A stretch of DNA of 64,000 nucleotides from Galeopsis tetrahit (GCA_963675135.1 OY776130.1:59429808-59493807); one strand, 5' to 3'. Numbered from the stretch's first letter, positions 46,963 to 56,914 are shown. The notes: generated from the letters alone by a model not told the origin. Numbers and translations: made by a program.

Positions 46963-47949
46963 TGCGTAGGTACCCCGTCGGCGTACCCGAGCCTCCCAAG
47001 GAATGGACTTCATCGGATATTTACCCATCGAGCATCAACCGTACGTTATCGACATCAAGAACGTTACCGGTGACGGACACTGCGGTTTTCGAGCAGTGGC
47101 TGGACTATTGGGATTCGGTGTTGATGAGTGGGCTAGGGTTCGGATGGACTTGATGAGCGAACTGTCCCGCAATCTAACGTTGTACAACAACGTGTTCTTG
47201 TTGAGGGATTACGTCCATGTTGTGCTTGACAAATTGAATTGCTTTACGGAGTTTGCACATAAAAAACATTGGGTCTCCTTGCCGTACATGGGATATCTAG
47301 TGGCGTCACACTATAATGTGGCGGTGGTGGTTCTTGATACCCGTCTATGCCTTACGTATCTGCCGTTCAACAAGGACCCTCCTCAAGAACCGAGGAGTAT
47401 TTGGTTGGGATTAATTAATGAGAACCATTTCATCCAGGTATTTGATTGCATTGCTTTAATGAATTTATTTACACGTATATGTTGCATATTTTATATATAA
47501 CACATAAATCTCGAATGCGTGTAGGTTATGATGGGTGCTGGGCGCACTTTACCCCCGGTCATTAATTCGTGGAAGCACGAGGGTCAACACATTTCGGACG
47601 GATGGAAAAATGCATATGCGTCCGGAGGAATTAATTAGATGATAGTGGTTAGAAACTTTTTGGTTAGAAAGTTTGGAATACTTTTGTGGTTAGAAACTTT
47701 GGAATACTTTTGTCTTTTTGGTGTAATTTGTGTACAAATTGTCAACAAACAACATTTATAGATAATTTGTGTACAAATTCTTGATGTGTAATATTTTTTG
47801 AACATGTATACGGTTTCAATGTTACAATGGATGACTTGTGTAATTTAATTGCTCTATTTTTTGAATGGTTTATGGTGCTTGAATGAGCCACTACAATTGT
47901 GTTAAAAGTATAATATGGTGTATAAAACCTATAGTTTGGATCATTTTTT

Positions 47950-48860
47950 TCAAAAAATTGACTTTTGTTCGAAAATACGTTCCCAACAATTGGTCCATGT
48001 TCGAAAATAAGTTCCAAACAATAAGGCCATGTTCGAAAATAAGTTCCCAACAATAAGGCCATGTTCGAACATTTATTCCGCGCGTTTTACTTGGTCGAAT
48101 TTTAAACCCAAAAGTTTCTGTAACAAACTTTTTTTCGAACATTAGGGCCATGTTCGAAAATAAGTTCCCAACAATTAGGCCATGTTCGAAAAAAAGTACC
48201 CAACAAATGGCCAATGTTCGAAAATTACTTCCGCGTGTTTTACTTGGTCAATTTTTTAACCCCAAAGTCTCTGTTACGGACTTTTTTTCGAACATATGGT
48301 CCATGTTCGAAACAAAGTACCCAACAAATGGCCAATGTTCGAAAATTACTTCCACGTGTTTTACTTGGTCAATTTTTTAACCCCAAAGTCTCTGTTACGG
48401 ACTTTTTTTCGAACATATAGTCCATGTTCGAAAAAAAGTACCCAACAAATGGCCAATGTTCGAAAATTACTTCCACGTGTTTTACTTGGTCAATTTTTTA
48501 ACCCCAAAGTCTCTGTTACGGACTTTTTTTCGAACATATAGTCCATGTTCGAAAAAAAGTACCCAACAAATGGCCAATGTTCGAAAATTACTTCCACGTG
48601 TTTTACTTGGTCAATTTTTTAACCCCAAAGTCTCTGTTACGGACTTTTTTTCGAACATATAGTCCATGTTCGAAAAAAAGTACCCAACAAATGGCCAATG
48701 TTCGAAAATTACTTCCACGTGTTTTACTTGGTCAATTTTTTAACCCCAAAGTCTTTGTTACGGACTTTTTTTCGAACATATGGTCTATGTTCGAAAAAAA
48801 GTACCCAACAAATGGCCAATGTTCGAAAATTACTTCCGCGCAAATAATATTTGTTCGAAA
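47950..48860. repeat. 121-bp minisatellite with TTCGAA cores between convergent genes
   Basis: The word CCATGTTCGAAA recurs at 48180, 48301, 48422, 48543 and 48664, with a variant at 48785, so the unit is 121 bp in five to six near-identical copies. Each unit has several TTCGAA cores plus ACTTCCACGTGTTTTACTTG and CTCTGTTACGGAC. A looser array of the same words begins near 47950. Frames rotate through the array (121 is not a multiple of three), so open frames here are artefacts. Confidence 0.92.
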
Positions 48861-49206
48861 AAAAGTTCGTGTTCGGCAATAAATATCGTACATATATCAT
48901 TTGTTCGAAAAAGGTCTCGTACAAAGGTGGGTGTCCTCATCCAAAACAGTAATCTTGTGGGTGTTCTCATCCAAACTACTTTTAATTGGTAACAAACTAT
49001 AACCTTATAAAAACCATATAAAAACCATATACAAAACCATATACAAAACCATATAAAAATCATACATTCATAAAGCATTTAAGTTAACATACATGTTACA
49101 ATACATGTTAAAACACTAAACTAAAGTAACATTCTGATCGATCAAACTACGATTAATAAAATACAACATGTGACAAATGTTTTCAATTATATAAAACAAG
49201 TTTTAG

Positions 49207-52200
49207 TCAAGAACGCCTAGCCCTTCCACGTCCCCGACCTCTTCCACGTCCCCGACCTCTTCCACTTGATGATGACGGTGCCTCTTCTCCTACGTCATCC
49301 GAAGTTTGTCCACCAAGCTGCCTCACAACTTCTTCAACCTTTTGCATTACCCCATCCATTGTTAATGGCTCGTCGTTCCTCCACTTGTGCAACAACATGT
49401 TCAGCTCAACCTTTGCAAAATCTATCAAGTGCCATAAGTCAGCCCTACGTGGAGGCTCACGAGGAGGAAGTGTCCTATTTTCTGGATTTGAAACGTAAGG
49501 ACGGCCGTTGGCGAGGTACCAATCAATATAACCATCGCTACAATCCGAATCTTGGATACAACGCTCACCAAGTCTATCCTCCGTAAGCATGTGTGCGTCC
49601 CACGTAGAAAAGTACTCCGCCATAGCACCCCACACTAGCTTTGTTTTCTTGGATGTGGAACCGGTTCTCTTAACACAGGCAGCAAGCGGCTTCTCAGGAA
49701 CGGTTTGCACGTACCCGAACTGTCTGAGCACTCTATCCGGCATGTACGGCTCAACAATATCTCCGCACACAATGCACCCATGAAAGTAAGATACCTCATC
49801 CAATGGAAAGTTTTCTCGTACGGGGCGATATGGATTCCAGTTAACCTACAACACCAAATTAAATAAAAAATGCGTATTTATCTTAAAAACAAACAAACAA
49901 CAGACAAATATATTATTAATTAAGACAAATTCTTCAACAAAATATTTTTCCAGCTCATAAGTCACCCCCTACAAGAAATGATTTCTTCTTGAATCAGAAT
50001 TCATACCATAAAAGCTAGAAACAATTGCTCATTTCAAAGCTACAAATAATATAAAAATGTGTGTATATTATATGTTTGTGAAACTTTTATTCATCTAACT
50101 ACCACCATTTATCCACTACATTAGATACAGTTAGGTTAGAAAAAAAGTAAAAAAAATGTTCCTTTTGAGCTAACAAATTCTATGGCATAAAGTCTCCATC
50201 TTTCTCAACAGAAAGTAAACGAAAACGGATTTAAACAACAAATCAAGCATTAAGTGATGCTTAACAGCAACCCCACATGGATTTTCTCCAAATCTTGATC
50301 CTCTGTTTTCTTCCATTTTTACACAAAGTTAACACCTTTGATCATAACCACAAGCTAATATACACTCAATGTTCAAACAAAACTTTCACAAATCCTCTGG
50401 TTAGTAACGTACCTCGCTTGCTAGGAGGGTATCTAATCGCTCTCTAAAGCCTCTTACTCGGTCGACGCAAGGGCCTGTATGAGCTTCGGGTGCATAACGC
50501 ATCGACAGTGGATCCGTAAGGACAAAGTCTGGATTATGAGGCGGCAATATCAAAGTAGGGAAGTGCTCATAAATCCAAGCCTACAAGTACAATATTATTA
50601 GGTCAATATCAAATGAAAAACATGAAATATTAACAAACTTATTTAAAATACTTAATACCTCCAATATCGTAAGGTAACCACCAATCTGCCTACACTTGGA
50701 CTTTGACGCCATCCCCAATTGTCTATACAAATAGGCAAGTGCTGCGGTACCCCAAGCATAGTTACGAAATTGTGCCATGTCGTCCATATACTGCAACCAC
50801 TGTACGCGAACACGAGTACCACTTTTGTCCGGGAACAAAGTGGTCCCAAACGTGTACAACACAAACGCTCGTGCTGAATACAACACCTCGTCCTCGTTAT
50901 CCGAGGACATCATGGGCACAAAAGTCTCCCTTAGCCACGCTAGCTTCACAGAACCCCCTCGTTGCCCACTTAATGCTTCCTTGGCCTCATCTAAGGTTAA
51001 ACCCAAATATTTCATCAAATAATCTGAAGCCAAAATATCTTCTTCGGAAGTAGACTGCACCGGGAGACCATTAACTTTCAAACGCGTGATACAGCAGACA
51101 TCATCAAGAGTGATTGTCATTTCCCCGAAGGGCAAGTGGAATGAGTTGGTCTCTTCGTGCCATCTCTCAACGAAGGCTGTGATAAGGTTCTTGTTTGAAT
51201 TCTTGTAAGCTGCACGTCTAATATGTATCAATTTAGATCCTCTCAAAAACCTCCGCCAATGACGCCAATTCTTTTCATTGTCGAACTCCCAATTCAATAG
51301 TTTGGTCACATGACAGTGACACTTCAACACATCTCGCTCCTCACCCAACCATATGATTTTGGCTACATGGTCTTGGAAGCTTTTGAGAAGTGGAGGTGCG
51401 GTTACCAATGGCCGATCAACAATCACAACTCTTCTTTCTTTCTCTTTCTCTCCCTCATCATCTCCCTCCGCCTCTTCCTCTTCCTCGTCATCGTTTTCCT
51501 CATCTACTTCCGGTTCTTGTAGAGTGGACACCGGTTCTTGTGGAGTGGGCTCTTGAGGGTTGGCATCTTGTGGATTGGCCTCTTGAGGGTTGGCCTCTTG
51601 TGAATTGGGCTCTTGAGGAGCGGCCTCATCGCTAATATGTTGCTTCCTTTTCCTGTTGGAAGTAGTCGGTCGAGCCCTACTAACACCCTCTACAAAAACC
51701 AACACAAACAAGCCATGTTCGAAATTAAAACCAAAACAAACAAGCCATGTTCGAAACCTAAACCAAAACAAACAACCCATGTTCGAAAATTACTACATGT
51801 TTGAAACTAAAACCAAAACAAACAAGCCATGTTCGAAATTAAACCCAAAACAACCAAGCCATGTTCGAAACCTAAACCAAAACAAGCAACCAATGTTCGA
51901 AATTTACTACATGTTCGAAACTAAACCCAAAACAAACAAGAAATGTTCGAAATTAAACCCAAAACAACCAAGCCATGTTCGAAACTAAAACCCAAACAAA
52001 TAACTAATGTTCGAAACCCAATCCAAAACAAACCATACTTGTCCGAAAATTTGTTCCGCACAACCATCTAATGTTCGAAAAACCAGTCAATTCGTGCTAA
52101 ACCATGCCAATTAGATGCCCATTTGTTTATTTTCATCCTAACGCATCAAAAATTTATACATTCTACACATAAACATGATTATAACACAAAAAATCAACCT

Positions 52201-52354
52201 TAATCAACACATGCATGAATTAACCCCAAATTCAAAAAACAAAACCTAAACCCTACAACAATAAAATCAATGTTTCAACCAACAAAAATCGAAATTAAAC
52301 ATGCGTCCTACTCTTCTTCTCAAATATAAGCAAGAAAAACTAACCTTTACCCAT
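49207..52354 (-). CDS. Plant mobile domain (PMD) protein of the MULE, intact (615 aa)
   Basis: Exons 52345-52354 (only ten bases: ATG, two codons and one base), 50659-51689, 50413-50580 and 49207-49845 give 616 codons with no break. After MGKEGVSRARPTTSNRKRKQ comes a run of Gln-Glu-rich short repeats (NPQEA and variants) and a strongly acidic stretch. The PMD (aminotransferase-like) fold follows: RRAAYKNSNKNLITAFVERW, FHLPFGEMTITLDDVCCITR, LKVNGLPV, and later VEPYMPDRVLRQFGYVQTVP. The tail is RGRGRG-rich and basic. PMD proteins are found both in MULEs and as domesticated plant proteins (MAIN/MAIL type); the molecular role in transposition is unknown. The 10-base exon is inferred from a matching donor and frame and needs transcript support. 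No lesion is seen, unlike the transposase. Confidence 0.85.
51715..52085 (-). repeat. ATGTTCGAA repeat array in PMD intron 1
   Basis: About eleven TTCGAA cores spaced roughly 20-45 bp, separated by AAACCAAAACAAACAAGCC-type spacers. Read from the right terminus inward the unit is GTTTGTTTTGGTTT-AATTTCGAACATGG, the same sense as the array at the left end. Confidence 0.85.
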
Positions 52355-52676
52355 TTTTTAAAAATGAAAAAAAAAAAACGCTTGTACAGTTCTTCGAAAA
52401 AAAAAACGGGTGCTCTCTTTTTTCTTTCTCTTCTTCGTCGCAGGTAGAGAGGGAGTGAGAGAGTAGAAGAGTGGTGCGAAAATGGAGTGGGAGTGGGAGA
52501 GGTGGGAGGGAGTGCGAAAATGAGGTGGGAGAGGAAATGTTTGGGGAAGATGGAGAGTGGGTGTACCCAATCGAAAGAAGTGAGGGAGAGAAGGGAGGGA
52601 GTGCGATAATGCTTAAGGGCATTTTTGGGTTTTCCAGGTGGGTGTCCTCATCCAAATGGCGTGTGTCCTCATCTAG

Positions 52677-52718
52677 TGGGTGTACTCATAGGAACGCCGG
52701 GTGCCTTTAGCCGCGCCC
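52677..52718 (-). repeat. Right terminal inverted repeat of the 9-kb MULE
   Basis: Ends ACTCATAGGAACGCCGGGTG-CCTTTAGCCGCGCCC, matching the left repeat. The same outer 20 bp bound the neighbour element at 52859-54043. Confidence 0.95.
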
Positions 52719-52727
52719 TTTTTTGGA

Positions 52728-52858
52728 AGGTGTATATATAGCAGCCCAATACACATGAACTGATACAGCCCAAATGATACATTTATTGGGCCCAATATAT
52801 GAACGGGCCAGGCTATATTTCCTCCAAATTTGTTAAATAAACTCATCCTCTATATTTA
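52728..52858. other. Spacer between two MULEs = left part of duplicated segment copy A
   Basis: From 52742 this sequence (CAGCCCAATACACATGAACT onward) is duplicated at 54513. Non-coding. It ends in the 9-bp target duplication of the next element. Confidence 0.8.
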
Positions 52859-53084
52859 GGGCGCGGCTAAAGGCACCCGAGGATCCTACGAGGACACCCA
52901 CGCGATGAGGACACCCACAAAATGGATGAGGACACCCACGTGAAAAATACAAAAATACCCTCCCTCCTATTAAAACCCTAAATCCTCCCCCATTCTCAAA
53001 ATTGAAAGAGTACACCCACCTTACCCATTTCCTCCGCCTCCTCCACTCTCCTGAAGAAGACGGCGCCGCCGGCGCCCACGCCGC

Positions 53085-53390
53085 CGTTCGCGCAGTGCCG
53101 CCGCCGCCCACGCCACCGCCTTTGCCTTTGCCTCGCTGCGCTGCGCCGCGCACGCATCCCTCTCCATTTCGCGGCCGTTCGCGGCCGCAGCCTCTCCCCC
53201 TCCCCTTCGCGGCCGTTCGCGGCCGCAGCTCTTCCCTCTCCCCTTGGCGGCCGTTCGCGGCCGCAGTCCCTTCCCCTCCCTTTCGCGGCCGTTCGCGGCC
53301 GCAGCTCCTCCCTCTCCCGTTCGCGGCCGCAGCCCCATCCCCTTCCCTTCGCGGCCGTTCGCGGCCGCAACCCCTCCCACTCCCCTTCAT
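53085..53390. repeat. GC-rich tandem repeat with GCGGCCGTTCGCGGCCGC core
   Basis: Six copies of a unit of about 55-60 bp, each with GCGGCCG-TTCGCGGCCGC followed by a CT-rich spacer. It is the most GC-rich stretch of the window. Open frames on both strands reflect composition only. Confidence 0.85.
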
Positions 53391-53517
53391 CGAACCCAGC
53401 TACCCACGCCGCCGCCGTTCGAATTCGAAGGTAAGTTTTATTTTTCAATTTTTACAGTTTTTCAAAAAAAATTAGGGTTTTGAAAATTTAGGAAAATTAG
53501 GGTTTTTAGTATTCGGG

Positions 53518-53785
53518 AATTATTTTCGAACATATCGAGTTTGTTTTGGAAAAAATTTCGAACATATTGCGTTTGTTTTGAATTTTTTTTCGAACAACTT
53601 GAGTTTGTTTTGGAAAAAATTTCGAACAAGATGTTCGAATTTTTTTTCCGAACAAATCTAAGTTGTTTTGAAATTTTTTTCGAACGTATTAGGTTTGTTT
53701 TGGTAAAATTTTCGAACATCTCACCTTTGTTTTGGTAAAATTTTCGAACATCTCAATTTTGTTTTGTTAAAATTTTCGAACATGT
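53518..53785 (+). repeat. TTCGAACAT array of the 1.2-kb MULE
   Basis: About nine units of GTTTGTTTTGGAAAAAATTT-CGAACAT, following a donor-like GTAAGT at 53431. Spacer words match the PMD-side array of the 9-kb element better than the transposase-side array. Confidence 0.85.
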
Positions 53786-54052
53786 GAAGATTTTATTTTT
53801 GTTGTTGAAATTTTGAATTTTTTTTAGGATTTTTGATGTTTTGGTGTTGATGGTGGGAATCGGAATGATTCATATGTGAATCGGGTGAATCGCGTGTGAA
53901 TCGGAATAGATGGGTGTACTCATCCGGTTTTTTTTTTTAAAAACTACAAGAGGGGTAAAAACGTCTTTTCGCACCACCCCTGTGACAAAAAAAATTCTCC
54001 GTGGGTGTACTCATAGGAAATCCGGGTGCCTTTAGCCGCGCCCCTATATTTA

Positions 54053-54512
54053 TTAATTAAATATAAAATGTAAAAACTCTTACTTACCATTCTACTAAAA
54101 TATTCATAGATAGATACACCCCTTCTAAAATTAGAACTCTAACCCTAATTGAAGGAGCAGCCGCCATCAGGAAAAAAAAACTTAATTTTTTTTTAAAAAA
54201 ATACATTTTTCGACACTGATTTATTGATGAAAAACATTTTTATCGAAAGATAATTTTAAAAAATAAAATTTTTAACAACTCTTGATCGAAAAAAAAAATA
54301 AGAAAAATACATGTTGCAGAGGTTCGCAGAACCGCAAAAGCAGTAGAAGGAAAAAAATGGGGAGGGGGCGACATATTATTGGGGAGGTATATTTAATAAG
54401 TGTTGGTCTAGTTGATATGATTTCGTTTTGATTTACCCATTAGTTCAAAAACTAAATTGAAGGGGAGGGTGAACACATAAGAAATAAGAAATGGGGGCAT
54501 TTATCTGTGGCC
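54053..54512. other. Right part of duplicated segment copy A and a MULE end remnant
   Basis: 54053-54166 completes copy A. 54474-54512 (GGGTGAACACATAAGAAA to GGCATTTATCTGTGGCC) matches the terminus of the foldback element at 60544-61312, but the partner end is missing. The sequence between is AT-rich and unrecognised. Confidence 0.65.
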
Positions 54513-54748
54513 CAGCCCAATACACATGAACTGATACAGCCCAAATGATCCATTTATTGGGCCCAATATATGAACGGGCCAGGCTATATTTCCTCCAAAT
54601 TTGTTAAGTAAACTCCTCCTCCGCCATATTTATTAATTAAATAGTACGAAGTACATGTAAAAATCCTAATTTACCATTATATATTAAAATATTCATGGAT
54701 AGATACACCCTTTCTAAAATTAGAACTTTAACCGAAGGAGCAGCTGCA
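54513..54748. repeat. Copy B of a local tandem duplication (empty site)
   Basis: About 236 bp matching 52742-52858 joined to 54053-54166. Where copy A holds the 1.2-kb MULE, copy B reads straight through CATATTTATTAATTAAATAG. Confidence 0.85.
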
Positions 54749-55008
54749 GTCGAAATTACTTGCATAGTTGAACGACACGTTGTTTAAGAAAAGTGGATTT
54801 AGTGGTTGATGATGTAAAATAAATGAGGGGTATTTTAGGTAATTTGATAATGTGTAAAGTGAGTTTGATGATGTGTAATTTGTAAAGTGAAATGTATGGA
54901 AAAAAATAGTGATAAATTTGAAAATAAAATGACGTTGTGAGGTTATTAATTTTGTGGTGTATTTTCATATTAAGAGGATGCAAGTGCAAGTAATCACGGG
55001 ACAGGGAG
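54749..55008. mobile_element. Degenerate Stowaway-like MITE
   Basis: The right end GCAAGTAATCACGGGACAGGGAG followed by TA is typical; the left end (CGAAATTACTTGCATAG) is eroded. Confidence 0.5.
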
Positions 55009-55174
55009 TATCATTTTAAAATTAATGGCAGTCTCAATTAAACATACTATACATTTAAATATAATTGATACAAAAATGCATGGCAGAATCCATCACCTTC
55101 GAATGATGACCACAAAAAATAGAATTTTTTGCGTTTAAAACTAAGATGTCCCGATCCTGATACCAAATCTCAGT

Positions 55175-56557
55175 TCATCGTTTAATATGCTCAATGAAAC
55201 TATCCACCTCCCTCCAAAACTCACCACCTTCCCCCACAGCTCCCTTCACCGCGGCGCTTATCTCCGCCGCCCTGTTTCTAACCTCCTCCCCTTCTTCCGA
55301 CATCAACCTCTCAACCACCCCCTTCACCGCCGCAGCTTCCACCATCTCCTCCCTCTTCCGCCACTCCCTCACCATCAAACCCGTCCTAACAAAATCCGTC
55401 AAAAAAACAGCATTCAGCTGCTGATCGGAATGCATCGGCCACGCCGCCACGGGAACTCCAGCGATCAAGCTCTCGAAGCACGAATTCCACCCGCAATGGC
55501 TCATGAATCCACCGATCGATTCATGACGGAGAATCTCCATCTGCGGAACCCATTCCCTTTCCACAATTCCATATTCTCTCACTCTCTCTTCGAATCCTTC
55601 CGGTAATTCAATCCTCGCAGACTCTGCAAATATATCTGTTCTATCAGCATCTTTCAGAAACCATATGAATTTCCTCTTGCTTCCTTCAAGCCCTAACGCA
55701 ATTTCTCCCACTTCTTCATCCGATAACGAAACCAAAGTTCCAAACGACACATAAATCACTGATTTCGGATCCTGTTTATCTAACCAATTCAAGCAATTAC
55801 TCCTTTCTCTCTGTTCTTCACTCGCACACGACGTCGTTTTGACAAGAGTTGGATTAATCGCCCATTGCTTCCAATTCGCATTCACATTCCCATTAATCTC
55901 TTCTCTAGATAATAGATCTAGGTATTTACCTTCAATTAACCTAGCAGTATTATGAATATCTCCCTCCCTCTCTCTAAAATGATCAGGTTTTTTAACAATA
56001 AAATCGATAACACTTTCTGGATAACACTCTGTAACAGAAGGTAAAACTTTCAATTCTTCATCGACATCGAACGGTTTTCCAATCGATTCATACAAAATGA
56101 GAAACAAATTGAAAGCCGAAAAGCAATTGAAAGCGTAGGATTCAACATTGGGGAAAGTAACAGAAACCCTAACCGCCTCCGCAATTAACCTGTCGTAAAT
56201 TATGACAATTTTTCTGGTTTTCACCGATAAATCTCGTACGACGGCGGCGATGGGTTGGTGTAATTCTAAGTAAGCCATGGTGGCCGGTGCTATGTGGAAC
56301 GGATGCTTGTCGGAAGAGTTGCGGTTAGGCTCCGGTGAGGGAATTGGAGGAGTGGGAAGATCGTGGAAGTGGATTTTGGAGAGGTCGATAGTTTGGGCGC
56401 GGTGTTTGACCTGGCGGTTGTGGGTGGCGGAGGCGAGGAAGTGGACGGGAAGGGCGGCGCGGGAGGAGATGAGGACGGAGAGGTGGAGGAGCTGGTTGAG
56501 GTGGCTTTGTGCAGGGGTAGGGACTATGACGACAGCTACTTGTTGATGATTTTCCAT
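55175..56557 (-). CDS. UGT, zeatin O-glucosyltransferase-like, intact (460 aa)
   Basis: Transfers sugar from a UDP-sugar to a small-molecule hydroxyl; the zeatin O-glucosyltransferase-like (UGT93-type) family O-glucosylates cytokinins and related metabolites in the cytosol. Single exon, 460 residues, the normal family length. Catalytic His 19 is in PAQSHLNQLL; the partner Asp is probably near 122 (IIYDRLIAEA). The family stretch HFHDLPTPPIPSPEP follows the N-terminal strands. The 44-residue PSPG box runs from Trp 336 to Gln 379 with HCGWNS at 354-359 and WPMHSDQ, where the terminal Gln favours UDP-glucose by family rule. No break. It is the only intronless member of the three clustered copies. 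The acceptor cannot be read from sequence. The start codon is the first ATG and fits the family. Confidence 0.93.
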   Translation of the reverse strand: MENHQQVAVVIVPTPAQSHLNQLLHLSVLISSRAALPVHFLASATHNRQVKHRAQTIDLSKIHFHDLPTPPIPSPEPNRNSSDKHPFHIAPATMAYLELHQPIAAVVRDLSVKTRKIVIIYDRLIAEAVRVSVTFPNVESYAFNCFSAFNLFLILYESIGKPFDVDEELKVLPSVTECYPESVIDFIVKKPDHFREREGDIHNTARLIEGKYLDLLSREEINGNVNANWKQWAINPTLVKTTSCASEEQRERSNCLNWLDKQDPKSVIYVSFGTLVSLSDEEVGEIALGLEGSKRKFIWFLKDADRTDIFAESARIELPEGFEERVREYGIVEREWVPQMEILRHESIGGFMSHCGWNSCFESLIAGVPVAAWPMHSDQQLNAVFLTDFVRTGLMVREWRKREEMVEAAAVKGVVERLMSEEGEEVRNRAAEISAAVKGAVGEGGEFWREVDSFIEHIKR

Positions 56558-56878
56558 TGATGAGAATTGAGAAACTCAACAAGGTTCAAATTTGGCGGAA
56601 TTGTGAGAGAGAAATACCGTTGTCCACAAAAATAGAGATAATGAGGATTTTTTTTGGGATTGGTCTACTTTGGACTCGAGTGCATATTGTGCACCTTAGT
56701 TCCTTTTCAGTTTTACTGACTTACACTTTTTGGTAAATGATGTTGCACTTTTCAATTATTAAACTGTATAATAATATTTTTAGTCATAGTAACTTACACA
56801 TTTTAGTAATATTGTGTTAATAATATACACTTTTCTTTAGATTAGGGTGCACAACATGCATTCGAGTGCATAATAGAC

Positions 56879-56914
<36 letters not shown>

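Larger units (their letters stand above)
43897..47638 (+). pseudogene. MULE transposase fused to an OTU cysteine protease; one internal stop
   Basis: Five exons: 43897-43959, 44482-45869, 45952-46732, 46970-47437 and 47525-47638, 938 codons with consistent phases. After MGSKMVDYDVITTSGGANDS and an acidic stretch comes a FAR1/WRKY-GCM1-type DNA-binding finger (about 82-190, ending CGTHNHP). The MULE catalytic core follows: Asp in MIDCTYKTNRYR near 310, Asp in ITDRELALMNA near 373 with FLCTFHI after it, and Glu in VESHHAALKRM near 487. A SWIM-like CQH-GLPCGH comes next. Exons 4-5 encode an OTU domain with GDGHCGFRAVA (Asp about 779, Cys about 782) and a His in NENHFIQV near 897. A TAG at 46019-46021, after FETC where relatives have Trp, interrupts the frame about 20 codons past the catalytic Glu. 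Everything else is open, so the lesion is recent. Confidence 0.88.
43672..52718. mobile_element. 9-kb Mutator-like element (MULE-OTU-PMD)
   Basis: Bounded by 42-bp perfectly matching terminal inverted repeats (43672-43713 and 52677-52718, starting GGGCGCGGCTAAAGGCACCC) and the exact 9-bp target duplication TTTTTTGGA (43663-43671, 52719-52727). It carries a plus-strand transposase/OTU gene from the left end and a minus-strand PMD gene from the right end. The gene ends converge on a 121-bp minisatellite. Both genes have tiny first exons and repeat-filled first introns. The perfect target duplication means the insertion is complete and not old. It separates UGT copy 1 from copies 2 and 3. Transposases, proteases and PMD proteins are all known from plant MULEs; the overall symmetric layout is what I point out. 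Confidence 0.95.
52859..54043. mobile_element. 1.2-kb non-autonomous MULE sharing termini with the 9-kb element
   Basis: Same outer terminal sequence GGGCGCGGCTAAAGGCACCC at both ends, inverted, with the exact 9-bp target duplication CTATATTTA (52850-52858, 54044-54052). Its left subterminal part resembles the right end of the 9-kb element (GATGAGGACACCCAC words). Its right part resembles the left end of that element (GGTGGTGCGAAA and TACCCCTCTTGTA). So it lies in the opposite orientation. Between them are a GC-rich tandem repeat, a CGAAGGTAAGT donor-like site and a TTCGAACAT array. I call no gene in it. Confidence 0.92.

Noticed and set aside
48180..48850. CRISPR-like array
   Set aside because: Units are 121 bp and nearly identical throughout, with no unique spacers; the DNA is a plant nuclear genome.
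48150..48882. Series of overlapping open frames with repeated MFENYF and YLVNFLTPK words
   Set aside because: They come from the 121-bp minisatellite; each stops after a unit or two because 121 is not a multiple of three. There is no start context or family match.
52347..52655. 102-residue minus-strand frame rich in Pro and Ser near the right MULE end
   Set aside because: Covers the promoter/5' UTR side of the PMD gene; compositional, no family match.
52833..53483. Several long open frames on both strands rich in Arg, Ala and Pro
   Set aside because: GC-rich tandem repeat inside a non-autonomous MULE; all frames stay open for compositional reasons.
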